Assembly: GCF_029667115.1 (NCBI RefSeq)
Contig: NZ_JARUIU010000010.1
Coordinates: forward strand, 1-64,000
DNA: 64,000 nt
Source: Jeotgalibacillus sp. ET6
GTDB taxonomy: Bacteria; Bacillota; Bacilli; Bacillales; Jeotgalibacillaceae
Reading direction: 5' to 3'
The notes under the pieces: generated by a model
Told to the model about the DNA's origin: nothing
What the model saw: the letters and a program-made list of their open reading frames with translations, nothing else
The model's database searches: none
Translations under genes and position numbers: made by a program
Shown: in pieces, positions 55,546-64,000 of the stretch
Numbering within the stretch: position 1 is the stretch's first letter
Layout: each line of letters opens with the position of its first letter

Positions 55546-55574
55546 ATTATAGTAACGTATGAAAGCGTTGTCAA
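55546..55574 (-). promoter_or_regulatory. Consensus promoter P1 with perfect cre box
   Basis: On the minus strand TTGACA (55569-55574), 17 bp, TATAAT (55546-55551): a perfect sigma-A promoter. TGAAAGCGTTGTCA (55560-55573, plus strand) matches all 14 cre consensus positions and overlaps the -35 and spacer, so bound CcpA should block it. Confidence 0.85.
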
Positions 55575-55619
55575 CAAAAAATGGATTACTGTCCAAGTAT
55601 TGGTTTTTGTGAGATCACC

Positions 55620-55663
55620 AGGAGGATGGTATGCACGATTATAATAAGATCAAAGTATACTAG
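55620..55663 (+). other. Upstream mini-ORF with strong ribosome site before guaD
   Basis: AGGAGG at 55620-55625 is followed after 5 bases by ATG at 55631 and a 10-codon frame MHDYNKIKVY ending in TAG at 55663. The guaD start lies 29 bases further. It could be a leader peptide controlling guaD, or chance. Confidence 0.4.
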
Positions 55664-55692
55664 TTAAAATTAACTGAGAGGAGGAGTAAAAC

Positions 55693-56166
55693 ATGAATCA
55701 TCATGAGTTTATAGAAAAAACAATCGAATTGGCTGTTGAAAATCTCAACACAAAAGGCGGCGGTCCTTTTGCAGCGATTGTGGTTGATCAAAATGGAACT
55801 GTTGTTGCGACAGGGCAAAACAAGGTTACCTCCTCTAATGACCCTACTGCTCATGCTGAAATACAAGCCATTCGGAAGGCATGTGAGAAACTTCAGACCT
55901 TTCAGCTGACAGGCTGCACTCTTTATACCAGCTGTGAACCTTGTCCCATGTGTCTGGGGGCGGTCTATTGGGCAAGACTGGATGAGGTATACTTTGCGGC
56001 AAATCAGGAAGCAGCAGCTGCGGTTGGGTTTGATGACAAGTATATTTATGAGGAAATTAACAAGAAACATGAAGAGCGAATGATCCCTTTTTATTCAATA
56101 GATAGTAAAAGCATGAATATTCCTTTTGATAAGTGGAAGACGCTTGCGGTAAAAGTAGAGTATTAA
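55693..56166 (+). CDS. guaD: Guanine deaminase
   Basis: Zinc-dependent cytidine-deaminase-fold guanine deaminase, converting guanine to xanthine; 157 residues, near the 156 of B. subtilis GuaD. Zinc ligands H54 (in TAHAE, with E56 as proton shuttle), C84 and C87 (CEPCPMC) are present. GAGGAGG precedes the ATG. A mini-ORF with its own strong ribosome site lies just upstream. Purine salvage and nitrogen use; no purine riboswitch is visible. Confidence 0.95.
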   Translation: MNHHEFIEKTIELAVENLNTKGGGPFAAIVVDQNGTVVATGQNKVTSSNDPTAHAEIQAIRKACEKLQTFQLTGCTLYTSCEPCPMCLGAVYWARLDEVYFAANQEAAAAVGFDDKYIYEEINKKHEERMIPFYSIDSKSMNIPFDKWKTLAVKVEY

Positions 56167-56261
56167 GATAGAGGAATGAATCATCACCAGAGAAGTACGA
56201 GGATCCCAAGCAGAAAACATTGTGCATTCTTCATTCAGATGATTCTTTAGATAGAAAAAAG

Positions 56262-56303
56262 AGGCTGGAACATAGCAGAAAATGGTCTGCCTCTGTCCCA
56301 GCC
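56262..56303. terminator. Terminator (GGCTGGAACA arm family)
   Basis: GAGGCTGGAACATAG / CTCTGTCCCAGCC imperfect stem between convergent guaD and the rhodanese gene. Confidence 0.65.
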
Positions 56304-56320
56304 AAAAATAAACTTATCAT

Positions 56321-56635
56321 TTACGCCTTCGGTTTTGTTTCCCCGTTATAATCAAGCATACCGCCAGTCATATTGACTACTTTGTAGCCGTGGTCATGCA
56401 GGAACCAGCCAACATTTTCACTGCGCTTTCCTGAGCGGCAAATCAGGACATATTCATTTTCTTCATTTAAGTCATCAAGATGCATCGCGACGTCTCCCAT
56501 CGGAATATGCTTCGCCTGAGGGATCATGCCTTCTGCTACTTCATCTTCTTCGCGGACATCAATTAAATGAATAGGCTCGCCGGCTTCAATCTTCTTTTGT
56601 ACCTCTTGTGGTGTTATGGTTTTCAATTCAGACAC
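56321..56635 (-). CDS. ytwF: YtwF, rhodanese-domain protein
   Basis: Single-domain rhodanese of 104 residues. The active-site cysteine lies in ICRSGKRS, preceded by IHLIDVREEDEVAEGMIPQAKHIPMG. Sulfurtransferase or phosphatase-type function; substrate unknown. GTG at 56635 is chosen because AAAGG lies 9 bases before it; the upstream ATG abuts the ribosome site. It is placed after leuS in the same direction, as in B. subtilis. Confidence 0.87.
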   Translation of the reverse strand: MSELKTITPQEVQKKIEAGEPIHLIDVREEDEVAEGMIPQAKHIPMGDVAMHLDDLNEENEYVLICRSGKRSENVGWFLHDHGYKVVNMTGGMLDYNGETKPKA

Positions 56636-56684
56636 TTTAATCATCCTTTCCAAGTTAAACATACTGTCAGTATAGCAAAAAAAA

Positions 56685-56727
56685 TAGCCGGAGACTTCCC
56701 AAAACCATTGGGAGCATCTCCGGCTGC
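56685..56727 (-). terminator. leuS terminator
   Basis: AGCCGGAGA..CCCAA / TTGGG..TCTCCGGCT stem followed by TTTTTT on the minus strand. Confidence 0.88.
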
Positions 56728-56736
56728 CTGTTTTCT

Positions 56737-59148
56737 TTAATTCGCTACGATATTCACCAGCTTGCCGGGAACCGCAATCACTTTGCGTACGGTTTTGCCT
56801 TCAATGGCTGATTGTATCGTTTCTTCACTCGTCGCAAGTTTTTCCATTTCTTCTTTGCCTGCGTCTCTTGCGATCATCAGTTTCATTTTCATTTTACCGT
56901 TTACCTGCACGACAATCTCCACTTCGTTATCGACCAGCTTGGATTCATCAAATTCAGGCCATGCGGAATAGGAAAGGTTCGTTTCTCCAAGTTTTTGCCA
57001 AAGCTCTTCTGCTAAATGAGGAGCAAATGGAGCAAGGAGCTGGGTAAATCCTTTTGCATATTGGGTTGGAATCACTTCGGCTTTGTATGCTTCATTCACA
57101 AACACCATCATCTGGGAAATAGCTGTGTTAAACCGGATGCCTTCAATATCTTCTGACACCTTTTTAACCGACTGGTGATACACTTTTTCAAGTGAGTCAT
57201 TCGGCTTGTTTTGCACCTTATGAGTCAAGGCTCCATCATCAGCTACAAAAAGGCGCCAGATGCGGTCAAGGAATCGGCGTGAGCCATCGAGACCATTTTC
57301 AGACCAGGCGATAGATGCGTCAAGCGGCCCCATGAACATTTCGTATACGCGTAGTGTATCGGCGCCATGTGTTTTTACAATCTCATCCGGATTTACAACG
57401 TTCCCCTTTGACTTACTCATTTTTTCATTGTTTTCACCAAGAATCATTCCCTGATTAAACAGCTTTTGGAACGGTTCTTTTGTTGGCACTACACCAAGAT
57501 CGTAGAGAACCTTGTGCCAAAAACGGGCATAAAGCAAATGAAGCACCGCATGCTCTGCACCGCCAATATACATATCGACCGGCAGCCAATGGTTAATTTT
57601 TTCAGGGTCTGCGATCGCATCGTCGTTATCAGGATCAATATAACGCAGGTAATACCAGCAGCTTCCAGCCCACTGCGGCATAGTATTGGTTTCACGCTTG
57701 CCCTTTTTGCCTGTCACCGGGTCGGTTACATTTACCCACTCTTCGATATTGGCGAGCGGCGATTCACCTGTGCCGGATGGTTTGATGTTTTTGGTTTTTG
57801 GAAGCTCAAGCGGCAGTTCCTCAAACGGCACACCAGTGGTTGTTCCATCTTCCCAGTGAATAATCGGAATTGGTTCACCCCAGTAACGCTGACGGCTGAA
57901 GAGCCAGTCACGAAGACGGTAGGTTGTTTTCTTTGTGCCAAGTTCTTTTTCTTCAAGCCATGAAATTGCTTTTGTAATCCCTTCTTCTTTTCCAAGGCCA
58001 TTTAAAAAGTCTGAATTAATATGTGCACCATCTCCGGTGTAGGCTTCTTTTGAAATACCTCCGCCTTCAACCACCTCAACGATTGGAAGATTGAATTCAA
58101 CCGCGAACTCATAATCCCGTTCATCATGCGCAGGAACCGCCATAATGGCCCCGCTTCCATAGCTCATGAGGACATAATCAGCGATCCAGATCGGCATTTT
58201 CTGGTTGTTTGCAGGATTGATGGCGTAAGCACCCGTGAATACTCCTGTTTTCTCTTTCGCTAAATCCGTTCTCTCTAAATCACTTTTTGATTTAATTTTA
58301 TCGATATACTGTGCAACTTCTTCTTTTTTATCTTCTGCTGTAATCTTATCAACAAGAGGATGTTCAGGAGCAAGCACAGCATAGGTGGCACCGAAAAGAG
58401 TATCCGGGCGGGTCGTAAACACTTCAAATGATTCGTCTGTATCTTCGATGTGAAAGCGAACCTCTGCGCCTTCAGATTTTCCTACCCAGTTGCGCTGCAT
58501 GTCTTTAATGCTCTCAGGCCAGTCAAGCTCCTCAAGATCATCAATCAGACGATCTGCATAAGCGGTAATTTTAAGCACCCACTGCCGCATTGGTCTGCGC
58601 TCAACAGGATGGCCTCCACGCTCGCTTTTGCCGTCGATGATTTCTTCATTTGCCAGAACCGTGCCAAGTGCAGGACACCAGTTGACAGCAACTTCATCAA
58701 CGTATGCAAGACCCATTTCGTGGAGCTTTAGAAAAATCCATTGTGTCCATTTATAATAACTTGGGTCAGTAGTACTGATTTCCCGGTCCCAATCGTAGGA
58801 AAATCCGAGTTCCTGAATTTGACGGCGGAATGTATCAATATTTTTTTTCGTAAATTCAGCAGGATCATTTCCTGTATCGAGTGCATATTGTTCAGCCGGC
58901 AAACCAAATGCATCCCAGCCCATCGGATGAAGAACATTGTACCCGTTCATCCGTTTATAGCGTGACAGAATATCTGTCGCTGTCATGCCCTCGGGATGTC
59001 CGACATGCAAACCTGCGCCGGACGGGTATGGAAACATATCCAGTGCGTAAAACTTCTTTTTTCCAATATCATCGGATGTTTTAAATGTTTTATGATCTGA
59101 CCAAAATTGCTGCCATTTTTTTTCGATCTTCTGATGATTAAAACTCAT
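56737..59148 (-). CDS. leuS: Leucyl-tRNA synthetase
   Basis: Class I aminoacyl-tRNA synthetase of 803 residues. The HIGH-type motif is in [16 protein letters not shown] (about 39-54). The connective-peptide editing domain contains [12 protein letters not shown] and AVPAHDERD. The KMSKS motif is MSKSKGNVV, followed by the anticodon-binding helical domain and a short C-terminal domain. AGAGGAGG precedes the ATG. A leucine-type T-box leader controls it. Confidence 0.98.
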   Translation of the reverse strand: MSFNHQKIEKKWQQFWSDHKTFKTSDDIGKKKFYALDMFPYPSGAGLHVGHPEGMTATDILSRYKRMNGYNVLHPMGWDAFGLPAEQYALDTGNDPAEFTKKNIDTFRRQIQELGFSYDWDREISTTDPSYYKWTQWIFLKLHEMGLAYVDEVAVNWCPALGTVLANEEIIDGKSERGGHPVERRPMRQWVLKITAYADRLIDDLEELDWPESIKDMQRNWVGKSEGAEVRFHIEDTDESFEVFTTRPDTLFGATYAVLAPEHPLVDKITAEDKKEEVAQYIDKIKSKSDLERTDLAKEKTGVFTGAYAINPANNQKMPIWIADYVLMSYGSGAIMAVPAHDERDYEFAVEFNLPIVEVVEGGGISKEAYTGDGAHINSDFLNGLGKEEGITKAISWLEEKELGTKKTTYRLRDWLFSRQRYWGEPIPIIHWEDGTTTGVPFEELPLELPKTKNIKPSGTGESPLANIEEWVNVTDPVTGKKGKRETNTMPQWAGSCWYYLRYIDPDNDDAIADPEKINHWLPVDMYIGGAEHAVLHLLYARFWHKVLYDLGVVPTKEPFQKLFNQGMILGENNEKMSKSKGNVVNPDEIVKTHGADTLRVYEMFMGPLDASIAWSENGLDGSRRFLDRIWRLFVADDGALTHKVQNKPNDSLEKVYHQSVKKVSEDIEGIRFNTAISQMMVFVNEAYKAEVIPTQYAKGFTQLLAPFAPHLAEELWQKLGETNLSYSAWPEFDESKLVDNEVEIVVQVNGKMKMKLMIARDAGKEEMEKLATSEETIQSAIEGKTVRKVIAVPGKLVNIVAN

Positions 59149-59187
59149 TCCAGTTCCTCCTCTAGTTACAAATGCCTATAAAAATAC

Positions 59188-59442
59188 AAAAAACCCCCGC
59201 CCCTATCATGGGACGAGAGCTTATTTATCAGTCTCCCGCGGTACCACCCAAATTCGTGTACACGCACTTTGAAAAAGTTATCATCCTTATCGCGGAATAC
59301 GGATTGTACTAACAATGCTTCGCACAATCGACTCAGAGGCGAGTTCGGCATTCAATCGGCTGACTTGCACCTTCCGTCAGCTCTCTTTTGGCTCGAAATG
59401 AAATCCCTACTAATCCTCTTCAGCGTCTTTACTATTGGTTTC
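59188..59442 (-). promoter_or_regulatory. T-box leader of leuS, leucine-specific
   Basis: On the minus strand the T-box sequence TGGGTGGTACCGCGGG is at 59235-59250. It is followed by a GC-rich terminator (CTCTCGTCCC / GGGGCGGGGG) and TTTTTT ending near 59186. The specifier region has GAACTCGCC, with a CUC leucine codon at 59341-59343. Uncharged tRNA-Leu should permit read-through into leuS. Confidence 0.92.
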
Positions 59443-59448
59443 TCTATT

Positions 59449-59477
59449 ATTGTATGCAATAAAGCATGGGCATGCAA
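59449..59477 (-). promoter_or_regulatory. leuS promoter
   Basis: On the minus strand TTGCAT (59472-59477), 17 bp, TACAAT (59449-59454), just upstream of the T-box leader. Confidence 0.75.
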
Positions 59478-59516
59478 GCCTTTTATTACGTTCAGCTTTA
59501 CCATAAGCTCCATCTT

Positions 59517-60704
59517 TTAACCATTGAGTGGAACGATTCGTTTCTCCTTTTTTAATGGGCGGTCATAAAGAACGGTCAGTCCAACCGAAATAAAGAGCAG
59601 AATAATTAAAAACCCAAAAAGAATTCCCATTCCATAGGAATCAACAAGCACCCCTCCCAGGAAAGGGCCAATCATTCTTCCTCCGGTAGCAGTGGAATTT
59701 ACGATGCCCTGATAAAATCCCTCTCTTCCTTTTGGCGCCAGCTGATTTGCTATGGTAGGCACCGCGGGCCAGATCAGCATTTCTCCAATCGTCAAAATGA
59801 CCATGGCAGCCAGAAAGCCCTGAAACGAGCCCGCATAAGCCGTTACAGCAAAAGACACCATAAAAATAAGAATCCCGATGATCATCTGTTTTTTAAAATT
59901 TTCTTCAAATTTTTTGACGACTGGGCGAATCAAAGGCTGCCCAAGAACTATCAGTGTACCGTTTATTGTCCAAAGCAAACTGTATTGTGTAAGCGTGATA
60001 TTGATCTGCTGTGTGTAGGTCGCAATGGTGGACTGCCACTGAACATACCCGACCCAGCAAAGCAGGTATCCTCCGCACAGGATCAGAAGCGCAGTAAAAG
60101 CCGTCCTGTTTTTAATTTGACTTGATTCCTGCAGCACACTCGTTTGGATATTCGCTTTAATGGTAATTCCTCTATAACTCACAACAGCAAGCAAGAAGAA
60201 TACAGCATACATAAGAAAATTCGCCAGAAAAATATAATCAAACGAAACAGAAGCAACGATTCCTCCCAAAGCTGCTCCTAATGCAACGCCTATGTTTTGA
60301 GCTAAATAGATTGCGTTAAACGATTTTCTTCCTCCCTCTGGCCACACCGATCCTGCCATTGCATACATAGAAGGAAAAACGACCCCTGATCCAAAACCAA
60401 TTATGATTAGTAAAAATAAATAAGAAGGCCATTCATGGTAAAAGTTTAAACCAAGCAGGGCGCAAACGGATATGATAATCCCTGTCATAATGGACCGGTA
60501 GCCTCCAATACGGTCAAACAGCCAGCCGCCAAGCAGATTCCCCACTACACTTGCTGCTGCATTGGCCATGAGAACGAGACCTGCTACAGACAAGGATTTA
60601 CCCAGATGTTCATGTATGTAAATCGTATTTAACGGCCATAGAAAAGATGAACCTGTCACATTAATCATCATACCAATTACCAGTACCCACAATTTTCGCG
60701 GCAT
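59517..60704 (-). CDS. yttB: YttB-like MFS transporter
   Basis: Major facilitator superfamily permease of about 395 residues with 12 membrane helices. The MFS motif appears as GGWLFDRIGGYRS in the loop between helices 2 and 3. It resembles multidrug-type exporters; the substrate is unknown. The ATG at 60704 has GAGGAA at 7 bases upstream; an in-frame start six codons earlier lies before it. It is next to leuS as yttB is in B. subtilis; the identity is from this position and the general family. Confidence 0.78.
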   Translation of the reverse strand: MPRKLWVLVIGMMINVTGSSFLWPLNTIYIHEHLGKSLSVAGLVLMANAAASVVGNLLGGWLFDRIGGYRSIMTGIIISVCALLGLNFYHEWPSYLFLLIIIGFGSGVVFPSMYAMAGSVWPEGGRKSFNAIYLAQNIGVALGAALGGIVASVSFDYIFLANFLMYAVFFLLAVVSYRGITIKANIQTSVLQESSQIKNRTAFTALLILCGGYLLCWVGYVQWQSTIATYTQQINITLTQYSLLWTINGTLIVLGQPLIRPVVKKFEENFKKQMIIGILIFMVSFAVTAYAGSFQGFLAAMVILTIGEMLIWPAVPTIANQLAPKGREGFYQGIVNSTATGGRMIGPFLGGVLVDSYGMGILFGFLIILLFISVGLTVLYDRPLKKEKRIVPLNG

Positions 60705-60960
60705 ACGTATTCCTCTTTTCACTTGATCTTATATTTCGAGCACCAAATTAGTTTAGCTAGAATCCCCAAAATGCACAATAACTTTATTGCTGTTTTCGGA
60801 TATTTTTATAGGAGGACACGCTGTCTTTTGAGAAAATTGCTGGCCTTTTTAAAATATCGTTAGTTTATTTAAGAATTTGAATTTCTGAGTTGCTACTATG
60901 TATGAAGGAATTATGATCATTCCACCTGCGTGCCTATTTTACTATTTAATCCTCAAGTGA
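60705..60960. other. Intergenic region between the MFS gene and mnmL
   Basis: No gene supported. An isolated AGGAGG at 60811-60816 has no useful frame after it. No hairpins of note. Confidence 0.4.
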
Positions 60961-60990
60961 TTGGTGCGGACGGCAGGAACATGATAGAAT
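60961..60990 (+). promoter_or_regulatory. mnmL-mnmM promoter
   Basis: TTGGTG (60961-60966), 18 bp, TAGAAT (60985-60990). Confidence 0.5.
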
Positions 60991-61047
60991 GCGCTATAGA
61001 TGACAAAGAAAACAGGTGAAGAACCTGCTTTTAAAGGAGTTATAAAT

Positions 61048-62010
61048 ATGAGTGAATTAAATCCGTTTTTATATGCGGAAGACCAAAAACGGTACCATAC
61101 ATGGAACTACCATCTGCGAAACCATTTTGGACATAAAGTTTTTAAAGTTGCACTGGATGGAGGATTTGATTGTCCTAACCGCGACGGCACTGTTGCTCAT
61201 GGCGGCTGTACGTTCTGCAGTGTGGCCGGTTCCGGGGATTTTGCAGGCAACCGGGTGGATCCGCTTGAACAGCAGTTTAATGAAGTAAAAGACAGAATGC
61301 ATCAAAAGTGGAAAAACGGCAAGTATATGGCCTACTTTCAAGCCTTCACCAACACACATGCGCCTGTAGAAGTGTTGCGTGAAAAATATGAAACGGTTCT
61401 CGGCTTTGATGATGTGGTGGCCCTGTCCATTGCAACACGGCCTGACTGTTTACCGGATGATGTTGTGGATTATCTGGCAGAGCTGAATGAGCGAACCTAT
61501 CTATGGGTCGAACTCGGTTTGCAAACTGTTCATGAATCCTCAGCCACATTAATTAACCGCGCCCACGATTTTGAATGCTATAAAGAAGGCGTTCAAAAAC
61601 TGCGGGACCGAGGAATCCGGGTATGCTCTCATATTATTAACGGTCTTCCAGGAGAAGACTACGAAATGATGATGGAAACAGCAAAAGCGGTTGCTGAACT
61701 GGATGTTCAGGGAATTAAGATTCATTTGCTGCACCTCTTAAAAGGCACTCCTATGGTGAAGCAGTACGAAAAAGGAAAGCTGGAGTTTTTAACCCAGGAG
61801 AACTACGTGAATTTAGTGTGTGACCAGCTTGAAATCCTGCCGCCGGAAATGATTATCCATCGAATCACAGGGGACGGACCTATTGAATTAATGATCGGAC
61901 CGATGTGGAGTGTGGACAAATGGAATGTCTTAAACGATATTGATAAGGAATTGATCCGCCGTGGGTCCTATCAGGGAAAACATTTTAAAGAGGTGAGTCC
62001 GCAGCCATGA
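61048..62010 (+). CDS. mnmL: Radical SAM protein MnmL (YtqA)
   Basis: Radical SAM enzyme of 320 residues (TIGR01212/YtqA group). The iron-sulfur cysteines are in FDCPNRDGTVAHGGCTFC, the family variant with a long first gap. The C-terminal region includes HRITGDGP. In Bacilli, YtqA/MnmL is reported to work with MnmM in making the mnm5 wobble-uridine modification of tRNA. ATG at 61048 has AAAGGAG upstream; a start 16 codons earlier is not needed. Its stop overlaps the mnmM start. Confidence 0.92.
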   Translation: MSELNPFLYAEDQKRYHTWNYHLRNHFGHKVFKVALDGGFDCPNRDGTVAHGGCTFCSVAGSGDFAGNRVDPLEQQFNEVKDRMHQKWKNGKYMAYFQAFTNTHAPVEVLREKYETVLGFDDVVALSIATRPDCLPDDVVDYLAELNERTYLWVELGLQTVHESSATLINRAHDFECYKEGVQKLRDRGIRVCSHIINGLPGEDYEMMMETAKAVAELDVQGIKIHLLHLLKGTPMVKQYEKGKLEFLTQENYVNLVCDQLEILPPEMIIHRITGDGPIELMIGPMWSVDKWNVLNDIDKELIRRGSYQGKHFKEVSPQP

Positions 62011-62591
62011 ATTTAGACCGCATACTGCCATATGCACGCCAGCTGCTTGAACGGGTTGTTCAAAAAGGCGATGTCGTCGTGGACGCTACAGTGGGCAATG
62101 GCCACGATACGCTTTATCTAGCACAGCTTGTGGGTGAACATGGACGTGTATATGGATTTGATATTCAGCAGGAAGCGATAGAAGAAACCGCATCTAAATT
62201 GGAGGAACACCAATTAAGAAACCGGGTTATGCTGTTTCAGGAAGGACATGAACTGGCAGACCAGGCAATACCTCCTGTCCACCACGGAGCGATCTCGGGA
62301 GCCATTTTTAATCTCGGGTACTTGCCAGGCGGCGATGAAACACTCGTCACAAGGCCGAGGACGACGATTACTGCCATTGAGAAATTGCTGGAGATGGTTA
62401 AGCCGGGTGGAATGATCGTCCTGGTTATTTATCACGGTCATCCCGAGGGTGCAGTGGAGCGTGATTACCTTCTGAGATTTGTTCAAACCATTGATGGTGA
62501 AACCGCTCACGTACTAAGATATCAATTTATGAATACCCAGACCCCTTCGCCGTTTATCATAGCGATTGAAAAACGCGGAGTTCGGAATTAA
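62007..62591 (+). CDS. mnmM: tRNA methyltransferase MnmM (YtqB)
   Basis: SAM-dependent methyltransferase of 194 residues (YtqB). Rossmann motif DATVGNGHDTLYLAQLVG, then YGFDIQQEAI and FNLGYLPGGDE. In B. subtilis MnmM methylates nm5U to mnm5U at position 34 of tRNA. It overlaps mnmL by four bases (ATGA), so both are made together. GAGGTGAG precedes the start. Confidence 0.93.
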   Translation: MNLDRILPYARQLLERVVQKGDVVVDATVGNGHDTLYLAQLVGEHGRVYGFDIQQEAIEETASKLEEHQLRNRVMLFQEGHELADQAIPPVHHGAISGAIFNLGYLPGGDETLVTRPRTTITAIEKLLEMVKPGGMIVLVIYHGHPEGAVERDYLLRFVQTIDGETAHVLRYQFMNTQTPSPFIIAIEKRGVRN

Positions 62592-62635
62592 CCTGTTTCT
62601 GCATTTGCTGGGTAAGGTCATGAAAATTAAAGCTT

Positions 62636-62898
62636 CGCAAGGAATCCCTCTGCCTGAAGCGAACCGATCAAAAGAGGTTGGGACAAAACTCAAAAATGTC
62701 TAAAAGATGTGGATATATTTATTAATAGGAGTAGGAGAACGGATCGGAAGGTGGCGACTCCTGCAGGATATGAGGGCAAGCTGAGACTTTACAGGGCAAG
62801 GCCCTGAAAAGGCTCAGCGCCGTCCCTGCGGAAAGCGTCCACCTGAAGCGCAGCCGGACCGGTCAAAGAGCTTGAGACACTTTTGTCCCAAGCTCTTC
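62636..62898 (+). repeat. Intergenic element with an extra partial copy (R6)
   Basis: A partial end CTGCCTGAAGCGAACCGATCAAAAGAGGTTGGGACAAAAC in pieces (62650-62688) precedes the full copy. The full copy has arm AAGAGGTTGGGACAAAA at 62672-62687, core to GCGGAAAGCGTCC..GACCGGTC, and hairpin AAAGAGCTTGAGACA / TGTCCCAAGCTCTT at 62865-62898. It serves as terminator region for convergent mnmM and the HAD gene. Confidence 0.82.
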
Positions 62899-62960
62899 AT
62901 TTTTTTATAATTCACGTCTCTTTATTACCATACATTTTACTGTCTTGTTTATTGATTGGC

Positions 62961-63740
62961 TTAGAGTAGACCTGCCCTCTTTAATCCTTCTGCAATCCCA
63001 TCTTTATCAACTGCAGCTGTCGTAAAATCTGCAGCTTCTTTTGCTTCATTGCAGCCATTGCCCATCGCAATCCCATGCCCAACGGATGCCAGCATTTCAA
63101 TATCATTTAACCCGTCTCCGAATGCATATACATTTTCCATCTTTAAAGAAAGGACCTCAATGACTTTTTCAATCCCCTTGGCTTTAGAGCCACCCGCCGG
63201 TATCACGTCTACAGATTGAGGATGCCACCTGATAAAGTCAAAATGCTCAAACTTTTCATCATACGCCTCTTCTTCGTTTCCTTCACAGAAAAGAAGCGTC
63301 TGATAAATTTCCTCCATATGAAAATAGGACGGATCATGTGTTGGAAAGGATTTAATTTTTAACGAATTAAAGCTCGCCGTAATCCTATCGTGTTTCTCTA
63401 CATTGGCTTTCATTTCGCTTTTCCCCATGTAAACAAGCGGGTGATTCTTCACTGCAGCTGACTCTGTTAATTCTTTTAAGCTGTCGTAATGGAGCGGGTT
63501 GCTTACGATCACTTCCCCGTTATGCTCCACATATTGTCCGTTGTAGCTGATAAACGTATCAATAGACAGCTCCCGGCGCAAATCTTCAAACATAAACGGC
63601 GCCCTTCCTGTTGCAATTGCCAGATGATGACCTTTGGCCTTCAGCCGGCTGATTGCATCTTTAGCAGATGCCGGTAATTTCTTATCATGATCTAAAAGTG
63701 TACCATCAATATCAAAAAAAATAATTTTCCCGCTGCTCAT
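62961..63740 (-). CDS. Cof-type HAD-IIB phosphatase
   Basis: Haloacid-dehalogenase phosphatase of 259 residues. Motif I FFDIDGTLLD has the nucleophile D10 and D12; motif II AIATGRAP; the C2B cap in the middle; and motif IV AFGDGLNDIEMLASVGHG. Sugar-phosphate or cofactor phosphatase; substrate unknown. AGAGGTGA precedes the ATG. It is the rightmost gene and reads leftward. Confidence 0.92.
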   Translation of the reverse strand: MSSGKIIFFDIDGTLLDHDKKLPASAKDAISRLKAKGHHLAIATGRAPFMFEDLRRELSIDTFISYNGQYVEHNGEVIVSNPLHYDSLKELTESAAVKNHPLVYMGKSEMKANVEKHDRITASFNSLKIKSFPTHDPSYFHMEEIYQTLLFCEGNEEEAYDEKFEHFDFIRWHPQSVDVIPAGGSKAKGIEKVIEVLSLKMENVYAFGDGLNDIEMLASVGHGIAMGNGCNEAKEAADFTTAAVDKDGIAEGLKRAGLL

Positions 63741-63947
63741 CCTGTCACCTCTAAAAAAGTTGATAGTTTCTGATTAAACTCTTCCTCATAATAACAGAAG
63801 CTACTAGCGAGAAAAAATTTTAACTTTGAGGAGAATATCGTATGCGTATGAAATGAGCGGATTTTACGGCGGCACATCCATCAGTGTGTAAAATCGGACT
63901 GAGAAAGTATCAAGGCAAAGCACGCGGATGAGATAAACGTCTGTCAA
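63741..63947. other. Intergenic region at the right end
   Basis: No gene supported. GAGGAG at 63828-63833 precedes an ATG whose frame stops after a few codons. Confidence 0.4.
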
Positions 63948-64000
63948 TGCAAAAAAAACGTGCCTCTGAAGTGAAGAACGCGGTTAAAAAGTCTGAGGCA
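63948..64000 (-). terminator. Terminator of a gene to the right (partly seen)
   Basis: TGCCTCAGACT / AGTCTGAGGCA-type stem at 63961-64000 with TTTTTTTT following on the minus strand. It probably ends a leftward gene outside the window. Confidence 0.6.

Noticed and set aside
55444-55644. 66-residue frame on the plus strand upstream of guaD
   Set aside because: Runs through the terminator, promoter and cre box on the opposite strand; no ribosome site.
57466-57963. 165-residue frame on the plus strand
   Set aside because: Complement of leuS.
60811-60850. Isolated AGGAGG as the start of a small gene
   Set aside because: Only a very short frame beginning at a distant TTG follows; nothing supports translation.

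Overview
The window is a low-GC Gram-positive chromosome segment from a Bacillaceae-type organism. The evidence is a gene order that closely follows the acsA-acuABC-motPS-ccpA-aroA-ytx-murC-sftA-ytp-yto-trmB-ytl-dat-pepV-murJ-leuS-mnmLM region of Bacillus subtilis, TTG/GTG starts with strong AGGAGG-type ribosome sites, T-box leaders, CcpA (cre) boxes, a sigma-B promoter, and a bacilliredoxin that implies bacillithiol. A MotPS-type stator, normally sodium driven, hints at a salt- or alkali-tolerant lifestyle. I cannot name the species. I see no tRNA, rRNA, CRISPR array, insertion sequence or prophage.

Layout. 1-597: tandem hairpin repeats and a tyrosine T-box leader reading left, out of the window. 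598-3648: class A penicillin-binding protein. 3706-8069: acetate module (acsA diverging from acuABC) around a CcpA box. 8163-12053: motS, motP, ccpA and aroA, all reading left. 12405-14549: a large FtsA-like actin-fold protein. 14638-16051: stress operon ytxG-ytxH-brxC behind a sigma-B promoter. 16404-22487: murC, sftA, ytpR, ytpQ, ytpP. 22484-32478: PTS-EIIC-like membrane protein, lipoprotein, ytoQ, hydrolase, DUF2207 protein, dehydrogenase, cupin, DUF84, ytoP, ytzB and others. 32610-41400: ytnP, trmB, ytmP, ytlR, ytlQ, thpR, ytkP, dat, pepV. 41506-47734: EcsAB-like ABC pair, ytzE, a pseudouridine synthase, murJ, ytfP. 47766-56166: an accessory block (kinase-like protein, TauE, ferritin, nitroreductase, flavoprotein, membrane hydrolase, guaD). 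56321-63740: rhodanese, leuS with its T-box, an MFS exporter, mnmL-mnmM and a HAD phosphatase.

How the genes fit together. Cell-envelope and division functions recur (PBP, murC, murJ, dat, sftA, the FtsA-like protein). Translation and RNA quality functions recur too (leuS, trmB, mnmL/mnmM, a pseudouridine synthase, thpR, ytpR). Carbon-source control is a theme: ccpA lies here, and cre boxes appear at acsA/acuA and twice upstream of the membrane hydrolase at 55334.

The most interesting non-coding signals are three. First, a consensus promoter with a perfect cre box drives only a short terminator-ended transcript at about 55466-55539; this could be a CcpA-controlled small RNA or an attenuated leader. 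Second, a family of roughly 200-bp intergenic elements has two ends matching one terminator arm and sits at accessory junctions. Third, a tandem 125-bp palindromic repeat lies between the tyrosine T-box and whatever gene it controls. Most coding content is ordinary core genome, and I found no clear new defence or biosynthetic system.
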